This document shows positions 46,091-57,079 of a DNA stretch of 64,000 bases, in pieces. Position 1 is the stretch's first letter; the number at the start of each line of letters is the position of its first letter. Below the pieces are notes generated by a model, which was not told the origin of the DNA, searched no databases, and saw only the letters and a list, made by a program, of their open reading frames with translations. The position numbers were made by a program, and so were the translations under genes. The stretch is from Anastatus disparis (Eukaryota; Arthropoda; Insecta; Hymenoptera; Eupelmidae): contig JAFFSR010000301.1 of NCBI GenBank assembly GCA_017163975.1, positions 744,001 through 808,000 on the forward strand, read 5' to 3'.

Positions 46091-46129
46091 ACAAACTCAA
46101 GCTTATCCAAAAATTCATTAAGAGTAATA

Positions 46130-48690
46130 TTTTGAAATGCATGAAGCTAGCACCAACGAAAAAACGAAACAAAAATATAGACATCTTAATCTGCGTAGAA
46201 TCTTGGCTAAAAAAAGAAGACAAAGTACAAGTTCCAGGTTTCACAATATGTAGAAAATATCGATGTTCATTGAGATACTCATCTAATTAAGTAACAACTT
46301 AATATTTACCAGCATAAACAATATATAGACTCCCTCGAATTTTGTGTCAAGTTATGCTAAATCAAAATATGCAACACCAATCCATGTTTAAATATTATTG
46401 TTTGTTACAGACCCTCAGGTCTTTATTTAATAACCTCAATACAAATGAAACTTACTTAATTGTAGGCGATTCTAATTCTCACAATGTTATTTAGAAAAGT
46501 AGATTCACTGATACAAACGGAGAAAGACTGTATCTTATTTTTGCATAACAAAAATTCTATTGCGTAGACAAATCTGTATCGAAATGTCCAATTCAACCAC
46601 GACTTAGTTTTTTCTTCTTCCAAAATTGATGTCAGTGTAAGCGACGAAACCTGGGGATCTGACCACCATCCTATTTTCATGACTATGTCAATAGAAAAAT
46701 ACTATTACACAAAAAAAAATTTCAAACTAAAATCCAAACGAACTGATTGGAATCTATTCCAAGAAACATTAAACAACGAATACTCTTCCTTTTTTTCTCT
46801 TGAATACGATCAATATCTTTCCAGCAAAAAATATGACAAATTTGTGAATAAAATAAAACTTTAATTTCTTACACTCCTGATAAAAGAAAATCCTAAATTA
46901 ACCTAATAAAAATAATCCGACTTGCTGGTGGGATGCTAGTTGTCGCGAAATTAGAATACTCCGAAAAAATACATTAAAAAATGGGAAATGTCTCATAAAC
47001 TCGATTAAATATAATAAGATTGGCGCGCAAGCAAAAAAATTATTCAAAATTTAAAAGAAAAAGAACTTTTAACAATTTTCTGAAAGCCTCAACTTTCAGA
47101 CCAATTCCAGCTATGTATGAAAAAAGTGTAAAATATTCAATAACAGTCTAACTAAGATCTCTTTTGATCCTAAAAATTCTTCTTAATCTAACGAAAAAAT
47201 GCAACGATTGAAAAATCGTTAGACAAGATTAGCCCTCCCTGGGTTAAATCTGCCCCTTCTCTTCTCCCCAATTCTCATAATGACGAATTTTCGACATGCC
47301 ATTTAACTTCTCCGAATTCTCAATTGTCTTAAAATAAAAAAAATATATATCAGCTCCGGGTTTAGACGGCATTGATTTTTAAACTATCAAAAAGCTACCA
47401 GTTAAGTACCAATTTATTTTGCTCAATATATTTAACGAGATGTTTGCCAAAAGTGACTTTCGCACATCCTCGAGAAAATAATTTTTGTGCGTTACAAAAA
47501 AAGCTGATAGAAAAAGCCTACGACCCATTGCGCTTACGTCGTGCGTATCTAAACTTTTTGAATCCTTAATCAAAAACTGACTTCAGTGGTGGGTAGAATA
47601 TCACAAACGCATACCAACGAGCCGAAACGAATTTAGGAAGGGCAAATCTTGTATGATATATTAAATTTAACACAGAGTAGACGAAGCTTTTACGGAATAT
47701 AAGGAGATCTTAGCAGACTTCCTAGATGCAAACAGCGCGTTTGATAATATAAATATAGACATCTTACTCGATAAATAAAATAAAATCGGAGTTTCTACAA
47801 ACACTATTCACTTCGTCAAATTTATAATATATCGCAGACTCGCATATACAGAATTCTCCGATAAGCCTAGATCCTGTTGTGTGCTTGTGTCGCTCCATTC
47901 ACAGATAACACAGCTGTATATATCAAATATTTATCCTTAAAAAGAAGTCAAAACATTATAAGCAAAGACATCTGTACAATTAAGAATAATTTGCTCAACC
48001 TAAGAGGACGCTGGATCTCTCTATCCTTTTTTACTTAAAAAATGTAGGTTTTTAGAAAAACTAGTGATTATTGATAGAAATTAAGAGTTGTCCGCAACTT
48101 GTACAGTAAAAAACAATATTTTTTCTGATAAAGACAAATTAATTTTAATGCTTTGTTCTCAAGAAAAGTTTGACATACTTAAAAAATCATAAGTTAGGCT
48201 AGAGATTATGATTTTTTAAGTATATCAAACTTTTCTTGAAAACAAAGCATCGAAATTAATTTGCCCTTATCAGGAAAAATATTGTTTTTGACTGTTCAAG
48301 TTGCGGACAACTCTTAATTTTCATCAATAAATACTAGTTTTTTCAAAAATCTACATTTTCTGGTTAAAAAATGATGGAGAGATCCAACGTCCTCTTAAGC
48401 CTCAATCTTCCTCCTAAAAAACGGTACTTTTTTATTTCAATAAAAAGCATATTCCACCAAGTAAAGCTTCCATTAAAATTGATGATATTATCCTAAAATC
48501 CAGCTGATTTTTAGGCATAATATTCGATCTCAACCTTTCATTTTCACAACAAATGAATCATGTTTCAACAAAATGCAGCAAAGTTTTAAATATAATAAAG
48601 TTTTTACGCGGTACTTGGTGGGGTTCTGACCACCAAATTCTCCTTACTCTGTACAGAAGTTGTACACGGTAGACGAACGAAAGATACGTC
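46130..48690 (+). pseudogene. Degraded LINE ORF2 (endonuclease and reverse transcriptase), split by a MITE
   Basis: The endonuclease start reads KNIDILICVESWL (about 46175) and TYLIVGDSNSHN (about 46450). The reverse transcriptase shows SAPGLDGIDF (about 47350), a KRIPT.RNEFRKGKSC stretch (about 47610-47650) and FLDANSAFDNINIDILLDK (about 47725). The region is cut at about 48000-48400 by a foldback MITE and resumes with FLGIIFDLNLSFSQQMNHV (about 48510) and LRGTWWGSDHQILLTLYRSC. No FADD box could be read. Heavily mutated. Confidence 0.6.
48000..48400. mobile_element. Foldback MITE of about 395 bp inside the LINE
   Basis: CTAAGAGGACGCTGGATCTC at 48000 mirrors GATCCAACGTCCTCTTAAG at about 48380-48399. 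The arms of about 180 bp share AGAGTTGTCCGCAACTTG and AAAGTTTGA segments and meet around 48200. The LINE reading frame can be followed on both sides. Confidence 0.75.
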
Positions 48691-48839
48691 TGCTTTGTTC
48701 AGAATTTAGGAGGATTTTGACAATGACGATTACATAGGTAATCGACACAAAAAACGCACGATACACAACAAGAACCAAATACACAAAACACATACACAAG
48801 ACAAAGAGAAACGACTATATATCGCCGACCTAACAGAAA

Positions 48840-49440
48840 AGAATCTTAGCCATGTTATCTACCAAAAAAAATTTCACATTAAAAAGTACGTCGAAAAAAA
48901 TTTCCCTTTAAAGGGTGCGGAGAAAAGAATCTCATTTCAAAATATGCAGCGAAAAGAATCCCTCGTAAAAAAATTTTAACGAAAATAATCACACTTTGGA
49001 AAATGCGGTAAAGAAAATCTCTCTTGAAAATATGCGGCAAAAAGAATCCCTCGTAAAAAAATTTTAACGAAAATAATCCTACATTAAAAAATGCGGCGAA
49101 GAAAATCTCTTATCAAAATATGCGGCGAGGGATTCTTTTCGCTGCATATTTTGAAGAGAGATTTTCTTTACCGCATTTTCCAAAATGTGATTATTTTCGT
49201 TAAAAATTTTTTTACGAGGGAGTCTTTTTACCGCATACTTTGAAGAGAGATTTTCTTCGCCGCATAGTTTGAAGAGAGATTTTCTTCGCCACATTTTTCA
49301 AAGTGGGATTATTTTCATTAAAATTTTTTTACGAGGGATTCTTTTTGCCGCATATTTTGCTAAGAAATATTCTTTGTCGCATTCTTCAAAGTGAGACTTT
49401 TTTCGCCGCACGTTCCATTGTGATTGTTTTCGTTAGCACC
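48840..49440. repeat. Satellite-like 88-90 bp units in opposite orientations
   Basis: Plus-orientation units start GAATCCCTCGTAAAAAAATT at 48956 and 49044 (period 88). After a turning point near 49123 the units appear reverse-complemented, with GAGGGATTC / GAGGGAGTC at about 49127, 49217 and 49333. An extra 28-bp GAAGAGAGATTTTCTTCGCC piece enlarges one unit. It forms a large imperfect palindrome; no coding function. Confidence 0.75.
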
Positions 49441-49980
49441 GGTGATATGACAATAATACACAAGTATCATGACAAACCTGTAACATAAATCATATACAGA
49501 CAGCAAACTCTGAGAATACAAAACAAGGGGATTCAAGGGGGAAGACAAAACTTTAACCAACACCGAGAAATACAACATTACACTCAGTAAAAAGTTAAAA
49601 ATCCTATAATTAAATGTAACGAGCAAGTAGATGTAAGTAAATTACTTGAACAAATGACGTCTGGAAACGCGTAATAGTTACGTACCGAAAGTCGGAAAAT
49701 AATAAGATAATTTATAACAATATAAAAAAAAAGAAAGTACGTGACTGAAAATGATACTGAATCGCAGGATGGAACGTTAAACACGTTAAATTTAAAAGAT
49801 AGGCTAGAAACCGCTAAAAACTTATATAACAAAACTAGAACAAATAAAGATTTTACAGGTTCTTACACAGCATGAAAGGTTGCTGCAAGGTGGGTTGGTT
49901 GATTAAAGATATACTAAAATTTAACGAAAATGAACTCGAAGAAGTAACAAAAGATTTAAAAAAATAATAGTATATTATTC

Positions 49981-50091
49981 ACCTAGGGAGTAAAAACGAA
50001 AAATGTCTTAAATCGTATGTTAAATGTCACCCGAGCCGAAGGCGAGGGTGACAAACATACGATTTAAGGGATTTTTCATTTACTCCCGTGG
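49981..50091. mobile_element. Compact hairpin element 1
   Basis: An almost continuous 54-bp stem from CCTAGGGAGTAAA to TTTACTCCCGTGG. The tip is GTCACCC-GA-GCC-GAA-GGC-GA-GGGTGAC, so the innermost part has a symmetrical GA/GA internal loop and a three-base turn. Confidence 0.7.
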
Positions 50092-50107
50092 AGAATATAC
50101 GATTTTT

Positions 50108-50184
50108 TTACACAGGCAGCGTACAGTGGGTACCTTACTTTTCGCTAGGAGGGAGTAAAGTACCCACTGTACGCGCCCTGTGTA
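50108..50184. mobile_element. Compact hairpin element 2
   Basis: TTACACAGG..GCGTACAGTGGGTAC pairs with GTACCCACTGTACGC..CCTGTGTAA, an almost perfect 30-bp stem with a 16-base loop. It lies 17 bases after hairpin 1, suggesting one compound element. Confidence 0.7.
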
Positions 50185-50999
50185 AAAAATATATGTTCAA
50201 TCATGTATAATAAACAAAACGAAGTAATTCAATGTCCAGAAATTACGATAAACATTGAGGGAATAAAATCTAAAGGTCTGATAGACATAGGGAGTGAAAT
50301 CACCTGTATATTAGAAAAATTCTATTAAAATAATTTTAAGATATTTGAAAATCGTCCAATGATGCCACTAACAGGCAAAGTTGGAGAAATTGCCACGGGC
50401 ACAAAATCAACAAGGTTAATAAAACAAATATATATTAATGTAAAAATAGATAACTCAGAAACAAAAATAATATTTAGAATAATCCCACAATTAAACAATA
50501 TATAATCGGGTATGATACCCAAAAAACACTTAAGATGCTTATTAATACGCAGCGCGAGAAAATAAATCTCAAAATAAATAATAAAAATGATATATCATGT
50601 AAAGTCAAAACTATAAATAACAATGAATACTCGACTCTACATACAGAGATCGAAGAAATAAAAGAAGTAAAACACTTCAATGATAATAACATGGCAGAAA
50701 AGTAGCAAGAAAAAAAATAAGAGAATAAATAAATCTCAAAGTATAAATAAATAAAATAAAGAAAAAGTAAAAAAGTTAATGATAAAAGATAAAAAGGTAT
50801 TTAAAAAAAAAGCCAGTATTAATTAAAAAGCATAAAAATAAATTTAGAACGATGAAAGACAAATTACATCAAAATACTGTAAGACCAACAAGTAAACTAG
50901 ACGCAAAAATTGAGAATTTGTTGAATATAAGTATGATCAAACGATCAAAAATACGACAGATAAATCCAGTAGTTTCGGTGGAGCAAAAAGAGAACTAAT

Positions 51000-51307
51000 A
51001 CAGTAATGCCCGAACGTCTATAGCTAGATAAAGAGAAGAAAGCAATAAATCATAAGTCGCTTATATTGACTTCAAACTGAAATAATACATTAAATTCGAT
51101 CAAATCCAGGTACATGCGAAAGTAAACAAATGAGTGCGATACCTGTTAAACGCGAATAAACGTAGCAGGCGAAAAATTATTTATGATATAAAATATTTCA
51201 AATAATATTAAGAAATTAGAAATAATATTAAATTGTATTGTGAAAATTATAGTGATAATTTAACGTCAGAAATTAGTTAATTAAAAAAATTTTTTTTATG
51301 CATAAAA
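51000..51307. other. AT-rich spacer
   Basis: No supported feature. Confidence 0.4.
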
Positions 51308-51770
51308 TTATCACTTAGGGGTTTTTGAGATCTCTGAATACAAATCTGAAATCAGAATTTTGAAATTGTTAATTCAAAATGACGGATTCAAGATGACGAC
51401 TGCAAAATTTTGAAAAACGAGATGTATGAACTCTTATTCCCAAATTTTGTAGCTGTCATCTTGAATAAAAAAATTCAAAATTCTGACTGTAGATTCGTAA
51501 TAAGCAACTTCAAAAATCCTTGAGTGAAAAATTTTCAAGCTTGCATATCTCTTTTTTCCAAATTTTGGAGCTATCATCTTCAGTTAGAAAATTTAAAAAT
51601 TCTGACTTCAGATTCGTTATTAGCAATCCAAAAAACTTTCGAGTAGAGATTTTCAAGTTCGTGTATCACTTTTTTCAAAATTTTGAATCTGCCATCTTAA
51701 ATTTGAAGATTTCTGAATTCTGACTTCAGATTCGTAATTAGCAACCCCAAAAACCAAGTAAGAATTTTTA
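51308..51770. mobile_element. MITE with inverted ends and three 119-bp tandem units
   Basis: The left end (ATTATCACTTAGGGGTTTTTG) mirrors the right end (CCCCAAAAACCAAGTAAGAAT). Inside, TTCTGACT(G/T)(T/C)AGATTCGT recurs at 51481, 51600 and 51719, a period of 119 bp, and once in inverted form at the left. Short frames across it are repeat artefacts. Confidence 0.65.
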
Positions 51771-51982
51771 ATTTATAATGTTAAATAGATTTTCAAAAAT
51801 GAATTCTTTAGAAAAAGCTGCATTTTTTAGGTTTATTTATTTATATAAAAATTATTATAAACAATAATAACAAATAAACTATATTTTTATATTTTTTTAC
51901 TAACATATTAGCAAATGAATGAAGAAAACCCGATCGAATACATTAACAATTAATTAAGTAGCAAAAATTTTAAATTAAATTA

Positions 51983-52507
51983 GTGGTAACCCACGTTACG
52001 GCCGTGCAACTAATGATTAAAAACATCATCATCCAGGCCAAGGTTCATTGGACAACGACTTGGGTACAGTTAAACAAAGACGACATTGAAAAAGAAATCT
52101 CGCGATGTAGAAAGCAAAGGCACTTCAGTGAGCGAGGGGAGTTTACCATCTTTTACCCCCACGACAAAGTCATCGTCGGCAGAGCATATAGGTTCGTACC
52201 CGATAACCTAGTGCGTTATGACAAAGAAAAAGACCGGGCAACAGAGATGAAAAAATCTGAAATGATAGAATAATTCACACAGGCAATAGTAGATCAGAAT
52301 AAGAAGAGACGCTACAGACCACCAGAACACGAAGTAAATACAAGACTGAAAGTGGCAAGCAAAGAGATAGAAAGAAAGAAATAGGAGATAGACGAATTAA
52401 AAAATAAACTAAAAAAGATCGAAGACAAGGAAAAGGGAGAAATTATTCTCCATAACCATTTTGCCAGTCAAAAAAAAATCAAAATTGATTATACGTGGCT
52501 CAACTAG
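51983..52507 (+). pseudogene. Unrecognised basic, coiled-coil frame of 175 codons with two stops
   Basis: One frame reads as protein from about 51983 to the TAG at 52505-52507, with TAA at 52271-52273 and TAG at 52382-52384 inside. No ATG opens it. The first part has aromatic and charged residues (HWTTTWVQLNKDD, RGEFTIFYPHDKVIVGRAYRF). The last part is a Lys/Glu coiled coil (EIDELKNKLKKIEDKEKGE). I recognise no family. It ends exactly where another repeat begins (ACTAGTATG at 52503 on), so the C-terminus is probably truncated. Confidence 0.45.
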
Positions 52508-52790
52508 TATGAAAAGTGGACAACACGCAGCCTTCAACCATCGACAACTTTTTGGTGTGTTTAGATAAGTTTGAAATAGAGTTTCTCCAATAAAAAATTA
52601 TTTTTCGCCATTCTGACTCTAAAATCGCAACTTCGTTGCTCTTTTTTGGTTTTCATGGTGAAAAATACACTACGCAACTAGTATGGAAAGGCTTTTTTGC
52701 GAAACTCGTTACGACCCTCACCTTCGGTTCAGACCGTAAACTTCTCGTTTTATAAATAAAGCCTTCCCATACCCGTTATATAATATACTA
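52503..52790. repeat. Short element with terminal hairpin
   Basis: ACTAGTATG(A/G)AAAG occurs at 52503 and 52677. The segment 52682-52777 folds back (TATGGAAAGGC.. / ..GCCTTCCCATA), with GTTACGACCC/..GGTTCAGACCGTAAAC at the tip. The tip CCTCACCTTCGG resembles the tip of the hairpin at 50030-50050. Confidence 0.5.
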
Positions 52791-53270
52791 TTTTTTGTTC
52801 TTTTGTTTGAGCACTTCCTTACTTTTTATTATTTTTTTTTTTGCAATAAAAAACAAATTTCTTTTTAATCAATTGCTTTGTATGTACGAATCAGTTTTTT
52901 TAAATCAGCACTCATAGTGTTTTAAATTAAAAATTATTTTTTCTTTTCAAATTTTTATTAATAGGCAGCTGTGACTGCTAATTCTACCCTATTGTCTTTG
53001 GTTGTAATAAAATGTATGTTTTTTATTAATAACTGATTCATATACTAGTTTTAGTTAATATTCATATTTTTAATCAATAATATTCATTAACTTTGCAATT
53101 CATACAACAGAAAATAATATAAAGATTAGATATTATACAGAGTAACTACTGTATAATACGGAAAGAGTAGAATTTATACTTGTATTAATTCTCTGTATAA
53201 GAAAAAAAGTAGCTACTGCAGAGCGAATAAAAGTAATCGTTACGCAAGTCATGACAATAGCATGCAAACA
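52791..53270. other. AT-rich spacer without recognisable gene
   Basis: No motif or repeat partner seen. Confidence 0.4.
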
Positions 53271-53545
53271 TGCTAATGCGAGCATGTACGTGTGAGCGTG
53301 AAAGAGTATAAATAGGCCGAAAGGAAGAGAGCAACCAAGATTCGATTTTGTTCTCGATCACGAGCAAGACTTCGGTGCTATTCTGTTCCTAAGCTCCAAC
53401 CTCGCTTGATCTAGCCTTCAAGTCAGGGAACAAGACGTCCCCTACAATTACAACTAATTGATAATATAAAGCTTCCTCTCTGCATTTTCTTTACTCAGAT
53501 AAATAAAGTGATATTTTTATTTTTACACATTGTATATTTATTTGT
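53271..53545 (+). promoter_or_regulatory. Third promoter-like segment with TATA box and poly-A signal
   Basis: TATAAATA (about 53307) is followed by a GC-richer leader and, about 195 bases later, by AATAAA (about 53503). That spacing fits a short LTR (U3-R-U5) or a small polyadenylated transcript. No partner LTR or coding frame was found nearby. Confidence 0.4.
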
Positions 53546-53764
53546 ATTATTAAGGAAATTTACTAATAAGAACGATAAATCATAAACTGCAGAATGAAAA
53601 TTCAGCTTAATATCTATAGTCGCTTTACTAAAACTTTTATTTTAATGAAAAATGATTTTTCTTAAACTGGAAATGAGACATTTATATATTTATCTTAATA
53701 AAGGATTTCTGGGCTTGAAACTAGCATATAAATATATGGCTGTATTAAAAGCTTTGATTTTCGC

Positions 53765-54790
53765 TTAAAGAAGTTTACAAATTTATTTTTTACTGTCGCC
53801 AAACAAAGTTCACAAATTTATTTTTATTGTCGCTTAAAAAAACTTACAAATTAATTTTTATTGTCGCTAAAAGAAACTCACACATTTATGTTTCATTGTA
53901 GCTAAAAAAAGCTTACAAAATTATCTACTGTCGCTAAAAGAAACTTACAAATTTTTTTTCACTATCACTAAAAAAAGCTTACAGATTTATTTTTTATTGT
54001 CACTAAAAAAAGCTAACGGATTTATTATTTACTGTTATTTAAAGAAGCTTACACATTTATGTTTCATCGTAGCTAAAAAAAGTTTACAAAATTATTTACT
54101 GTCGCTAAAAGAAGCTTACAACTTTTGTTTTACTATCACTAAAAAAAGCTTACAGATTTATTTCTTATTGTTACAAAAAAAAATTACAGATTTATTCTTC
54201 ATTGTTGCTAAAAGAAGCTTACAGATTTATTTCTCATTGTCGCTAAAATAAGCTTACAGATTTATTTCTCATTGTTACTAAAAAAAGATTACAGATTTAT
54301 TTATTATTGTCGCCAAAAGAAGTTTACAAATTTATTATTTACTGTTATTTAAAGAAGCTTACAAATTTATTTTTACTGTCGTTAAAAGAATCTTATAGAC
54401 TTATTTTAAATTGTCGCTATAAGAAGCTTACAAATTTATATTTCATTGTAGTCAAAGAAGCTTATATATGTATTTTTTTTGTTGTTACTACAAGAAGTTT
54501 TTAGACTTATTTTTTTAGTGTCACTAAAAAATGCTCAAAAATTTATTTTCTGCTGTCGCTAAAAGAAGCTTGCAGACTTATTCTTTACCATCGCTAAAAG
54601 GAACTCATTTATTTTTATTATTGTTTAACAAAACTTACAAAATTTTTTTTATTGTCGTTCAAAGAAACTTACAAAATTATTTTTATTGTTGCTTATAGAA
54701 GTTAACAAATTAATTTTTTGCAGTCGATAAGAGAAGCTTACAGATTTAATTTTCATTGTCGCTATAAAAACTACATATTTACAGAAATCG
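53765..54790. repeat. Tandem array of about 29 subrepeats of about 35 bp
   Basis: The unit is like GTCGCTAAAAGAAGCTTACA followed by AATTTATTTTTCATT, with copies 70-90% alike. The same unit appears inverted at 55377-55535 (about four copies) and once near 56255. Open frames across it are products of the repeat. Confidence 0.9.
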
Positions 54791-54810
54791 AAATTGATTA
54801 ATTTTATTTA

Positions 54811-55314
54811 TTAGATTATACCGTCGTTAATAAAAGCTGAGAGATTATCAATGTTTTTGTCACATATAAACATTATTTTTATTTTTTGAAAAATTTTAAA
54901 AATGTATATAAAAATATATTTTTTTTTTAAATATACTTCATACATTATATTACTTAATATTAATAAATCTTTATAATAATTTTCATCATTTTCAATACCT
55001 TGTATATCAATTTCGATATCATTTATTAGAAATTGATAAATTTCTTTAACCTGGAATTGAAAATATTCAGGAATATCTTTCCATTGTTTATAGTAGTGTG
55101 TATAATATTTTATATCGAAATTTTATATTTATTTAGCCCATTTAGATAATTTTTGTTCTTTTATATATTGATAATAATTTTCTCCATCTTCTAATTCTTG
55201 AAGATATTCCATTTCTTCATATTCATCAATTTCGGCATTGAAATTACATAATTCTTCTAATTCTTTATTAGATATTGGTTCAACATACATATTATTAGTT
55301 GGATCCCATTTCAT
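54811..55314 (-). pseudogene. Unrecognised gene of about 167 codons inside the foldback element
   Basis: ATG at 55312-55314 (minus strand), with a stop codon two codons upstream. The first 61 codons are acidic and Tyr/Glu-rich (MKWDPTNNMYVEPISNKELE, then EYEEMEYLQELEDGENYYQY) and end at TAA 55129-55131. A second TAA lies at 55123-55125. The same frame then stays open for another 100 or so codons (YYTHYYKQWKDIPEYFQFQV, then NDIEIDIQGIENDENYYKDL, and KNIDNLSAFINDGII) to TAA 54811-54813. The consistent protein-like composition across both parts shows one gene with two near-adjacent stops. I recognise no family. Its place between subrepeat arrays suggests a cargo or mobility gene. Confidence 0.6.
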
Positions 55315-55376
55315 AATTTACCGATTCATGTTATTATTTTCAATATTATTAATTAAGTTTAGAAAATTCGTTTAAC

Positions 55377-55535
55377 GACTATAAAAAATAAATCTGTAAG
55401 CTTCTTTAAGCGACAATGAAAATTTATCTGTGAGTTTTTTTTAGCTACAATACAAAATAAATGTGTAGGCTTGTTTAGCGACAATGACAACTAATTATGT
55501 AAGATTCTTTCTGCTACAATAACAAAAAAAGAACA
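55377..55535. repeat. Inverted subrepeat block, right side
   Basis: About four copies of the 35-bp unit, reverse-complemented relative to 53765-54790 (AAATCTGTAAGCTTCTTTAA, AATGTGTAGGCTTGTTTAGC). Confidence 0.85.
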
Positions 55536-55639
55536 CTTTTAATGCAGCCATATATTTATATATGTTGGTCTCAAGCCCAAAAATAATAAAATGCAGAGAA
55601 AGAGTGTTTTCTCTGCATTGTATTTACAAAATTCATAAA

Positions 55640-56250
55640 ATAAGAAGATAAAAATATTAATTTATATCATGATTTTTTAATGTAATTTTTTTATTACATT
55701 ATACACAAATAAAACTTGAAATTTTATCGTATCTGATTATACGTCTTCTAAAATGTTTTTTAATTTCATACTTATGTAAAAATTCTTCAATAATAGTATA
55801 TTTTACAGATGATATAAAGAAAAATATCTCATATTTTCATGTATACATATAAACTATCGATTTCTATAAAATCTTTTTCTAAAACTTGATTCTTTATGAA
55901 CTTTTGAATTAAGTAATCTTGTCTTTTATAATTTTTATTACATTATATACAATTAAAACTTAAAATTCTATTATTATAAAATAGTCCATTTTCTACATCA
56001 TTTAAATTACTTTTTATGTGTTTTAACATGGTGATTTAAATGATCTTTGCTTTGATAGTTTGATATTTCTTTATAAAAGAATAAAATTTAAAATTTTATT
56101 ATTTAATAGTTAATACTATTATTAAACATTATTATACACATTTAAAACTGGAGATTCTATTATTATTAACTTTTCTATTTTTAATTCATTTAAACTATAT
56201 ATCATGTGTTTTCAACTGACTATTTAAATTATCTTTCATTCAAGCTTTTT
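55640..56250 (-). pseudogene. Zinc-finger-like repeats, degenerate
   Basis: Read on the minus strand, a motif like SSF(K/I)CV-stop-CNK, followed by basic residues and an L..H...H-like end, recurs around 56127, 55938 and 55693. Examples are LSFNCI, stop, CNKNYKRQDYLI and SKDHLNHHVKTHKK. Its form recalls C2H2 fingers. All three units have TAA between the two cysteines, so the array was amplified after the stop arose or was never translated in this form. Frameshifted throughout. Confidence 0.4.
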
Positions 56251-56603
56251 TAGCTACAGTAAAGATTTTTTTATAAAGAAAAAAAAATATGATCTGTTTA
56301 TTAACAATATAACAAAAAAAAACAATCTTAATGCAGCGATACATTTATATATATAGTGCGTCCCATAACTATAAAACCACCTAAGATTTGGATGAAACTT
56401 TTATCGTAATGTAAAAAAGAATCGCGATATCGTTTTAAAAACTATGGAATATTTTTAAAATTTATCTCAAAAAATAAATATTATTTGAACATTTATTTAA
56501 AACTTTAAAACTTTCTTTACTGTAACATATACAAAATCAACATAAATAAAACTTTTTATTTTGTTCTGTAACTATAAAACCATTTCGAAAATTTTATCAT
56601 AGA

Positions 56604-56955
56604 ATCAGCGATGCCGATAGTGGTAGCGTCAGAGCGGAAAATTTAAAAATTCCCAAAATAAAAGTATTAGAAAAAAATACTTTTTATGATTTTATAATTA
56701 ATAATAAATTCAAAAAAAGAAAGTTACTGTAACAAAATAAATTTATTGCTCTTATTTATAATTTTTTAAATTATTTGAAAATTATGCAATAGTTATAAAT
56801 TATAAATAAGTGCAATAAATTAATTCTGACATAGTAACTTTCTTTCTTTGAATTTATTATTAATTATAAAATCATGAAAAGTATTTTTTTTAATATTTTT
56901 ATTTTGGACATTTTTTCATTTCCCGCTCTGACGCCATCCTTTATCGGCTAGAATG
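56604..56955. mobile_element. Foldback MITE nested in the Tc1-like element
   Basis: GCGATGCCGATAGTGGTAGC... at 56606 mirrors ...GCCATCCTTTATCGGCT near 56950, and AGCGG/CCGCT and TTTATAATTAATAATAAATT also match inversely. Arms of about 125 bp with an AT-rich loop. Confidence 0.65.
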
Positions 56956-57079
56956 GAGTTTTTGACTGTCACAAAATGTGTTTTAACGGTCAACGGTTCA
57001 AAATTCAATTTTCATTGTTGGATATTTTTACTATCGCATTTACACATTTTATTATTATATTTAAAAGAAATTTATTATA

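Larger units (their letters stand above)
49500..50990 (+). pseudogene. Gypsy-type gag-protease remnant
   Basis: Gag-like pieces (LLEQMTSGNA, NTLNLKDRLETAKNLYNK) lie at 49640-49870. A retropepsin segment follows at 50238-50700: PEITINIEGIKSKGLIDIGS, with the active-site Asp-Thr-Gly changed to Asp-Ile-Gly, then EITCILEKFY. The start of a reverse transcriptase (KRSKIRQINPVVSVEQKEN) is at about 50938-50995, where the readable part ends. Two compact hairpins (49981-50184) lie between gag and protease. Inactive. Confidence 0.6.
53711..56350. mobile_element. Foldback element built from about 35-bp subrepeats, with internal genes
   Basis: The left outer arm (53711-53752, GGGCTTGAAACTAGCATATA) is the reverse complement of 55537-55579, and a further right-type end lies at 56255-56350. 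Inside the outer arms are tandem subrepeats, long on the left (53765-54790) and short on the right (55377-55535), in opposite orientation. The centre holds a minus-strand gene (54811-55314). Zinc-finger-like remnants lie between the two right-type ends. The architecture recalls Foldback/Galileo-type transposons, whose inverted repeats contain subrepeats, but no sequence link is claimed. A Tc1-like element abuts the right end. Confidence 0.65.

Noticed and set aside
49079..49488. Minus- and plus-strand frames over the 49-kb repeats
   Set aside because: Products of inverted 88-90 bp satellite units.
53997..54504. Two frames of 84 and 65 codons rich in Leu, Tyr and Lys
   Set aside because: They repeat with the 35-bp subrepeat; not independent genes.
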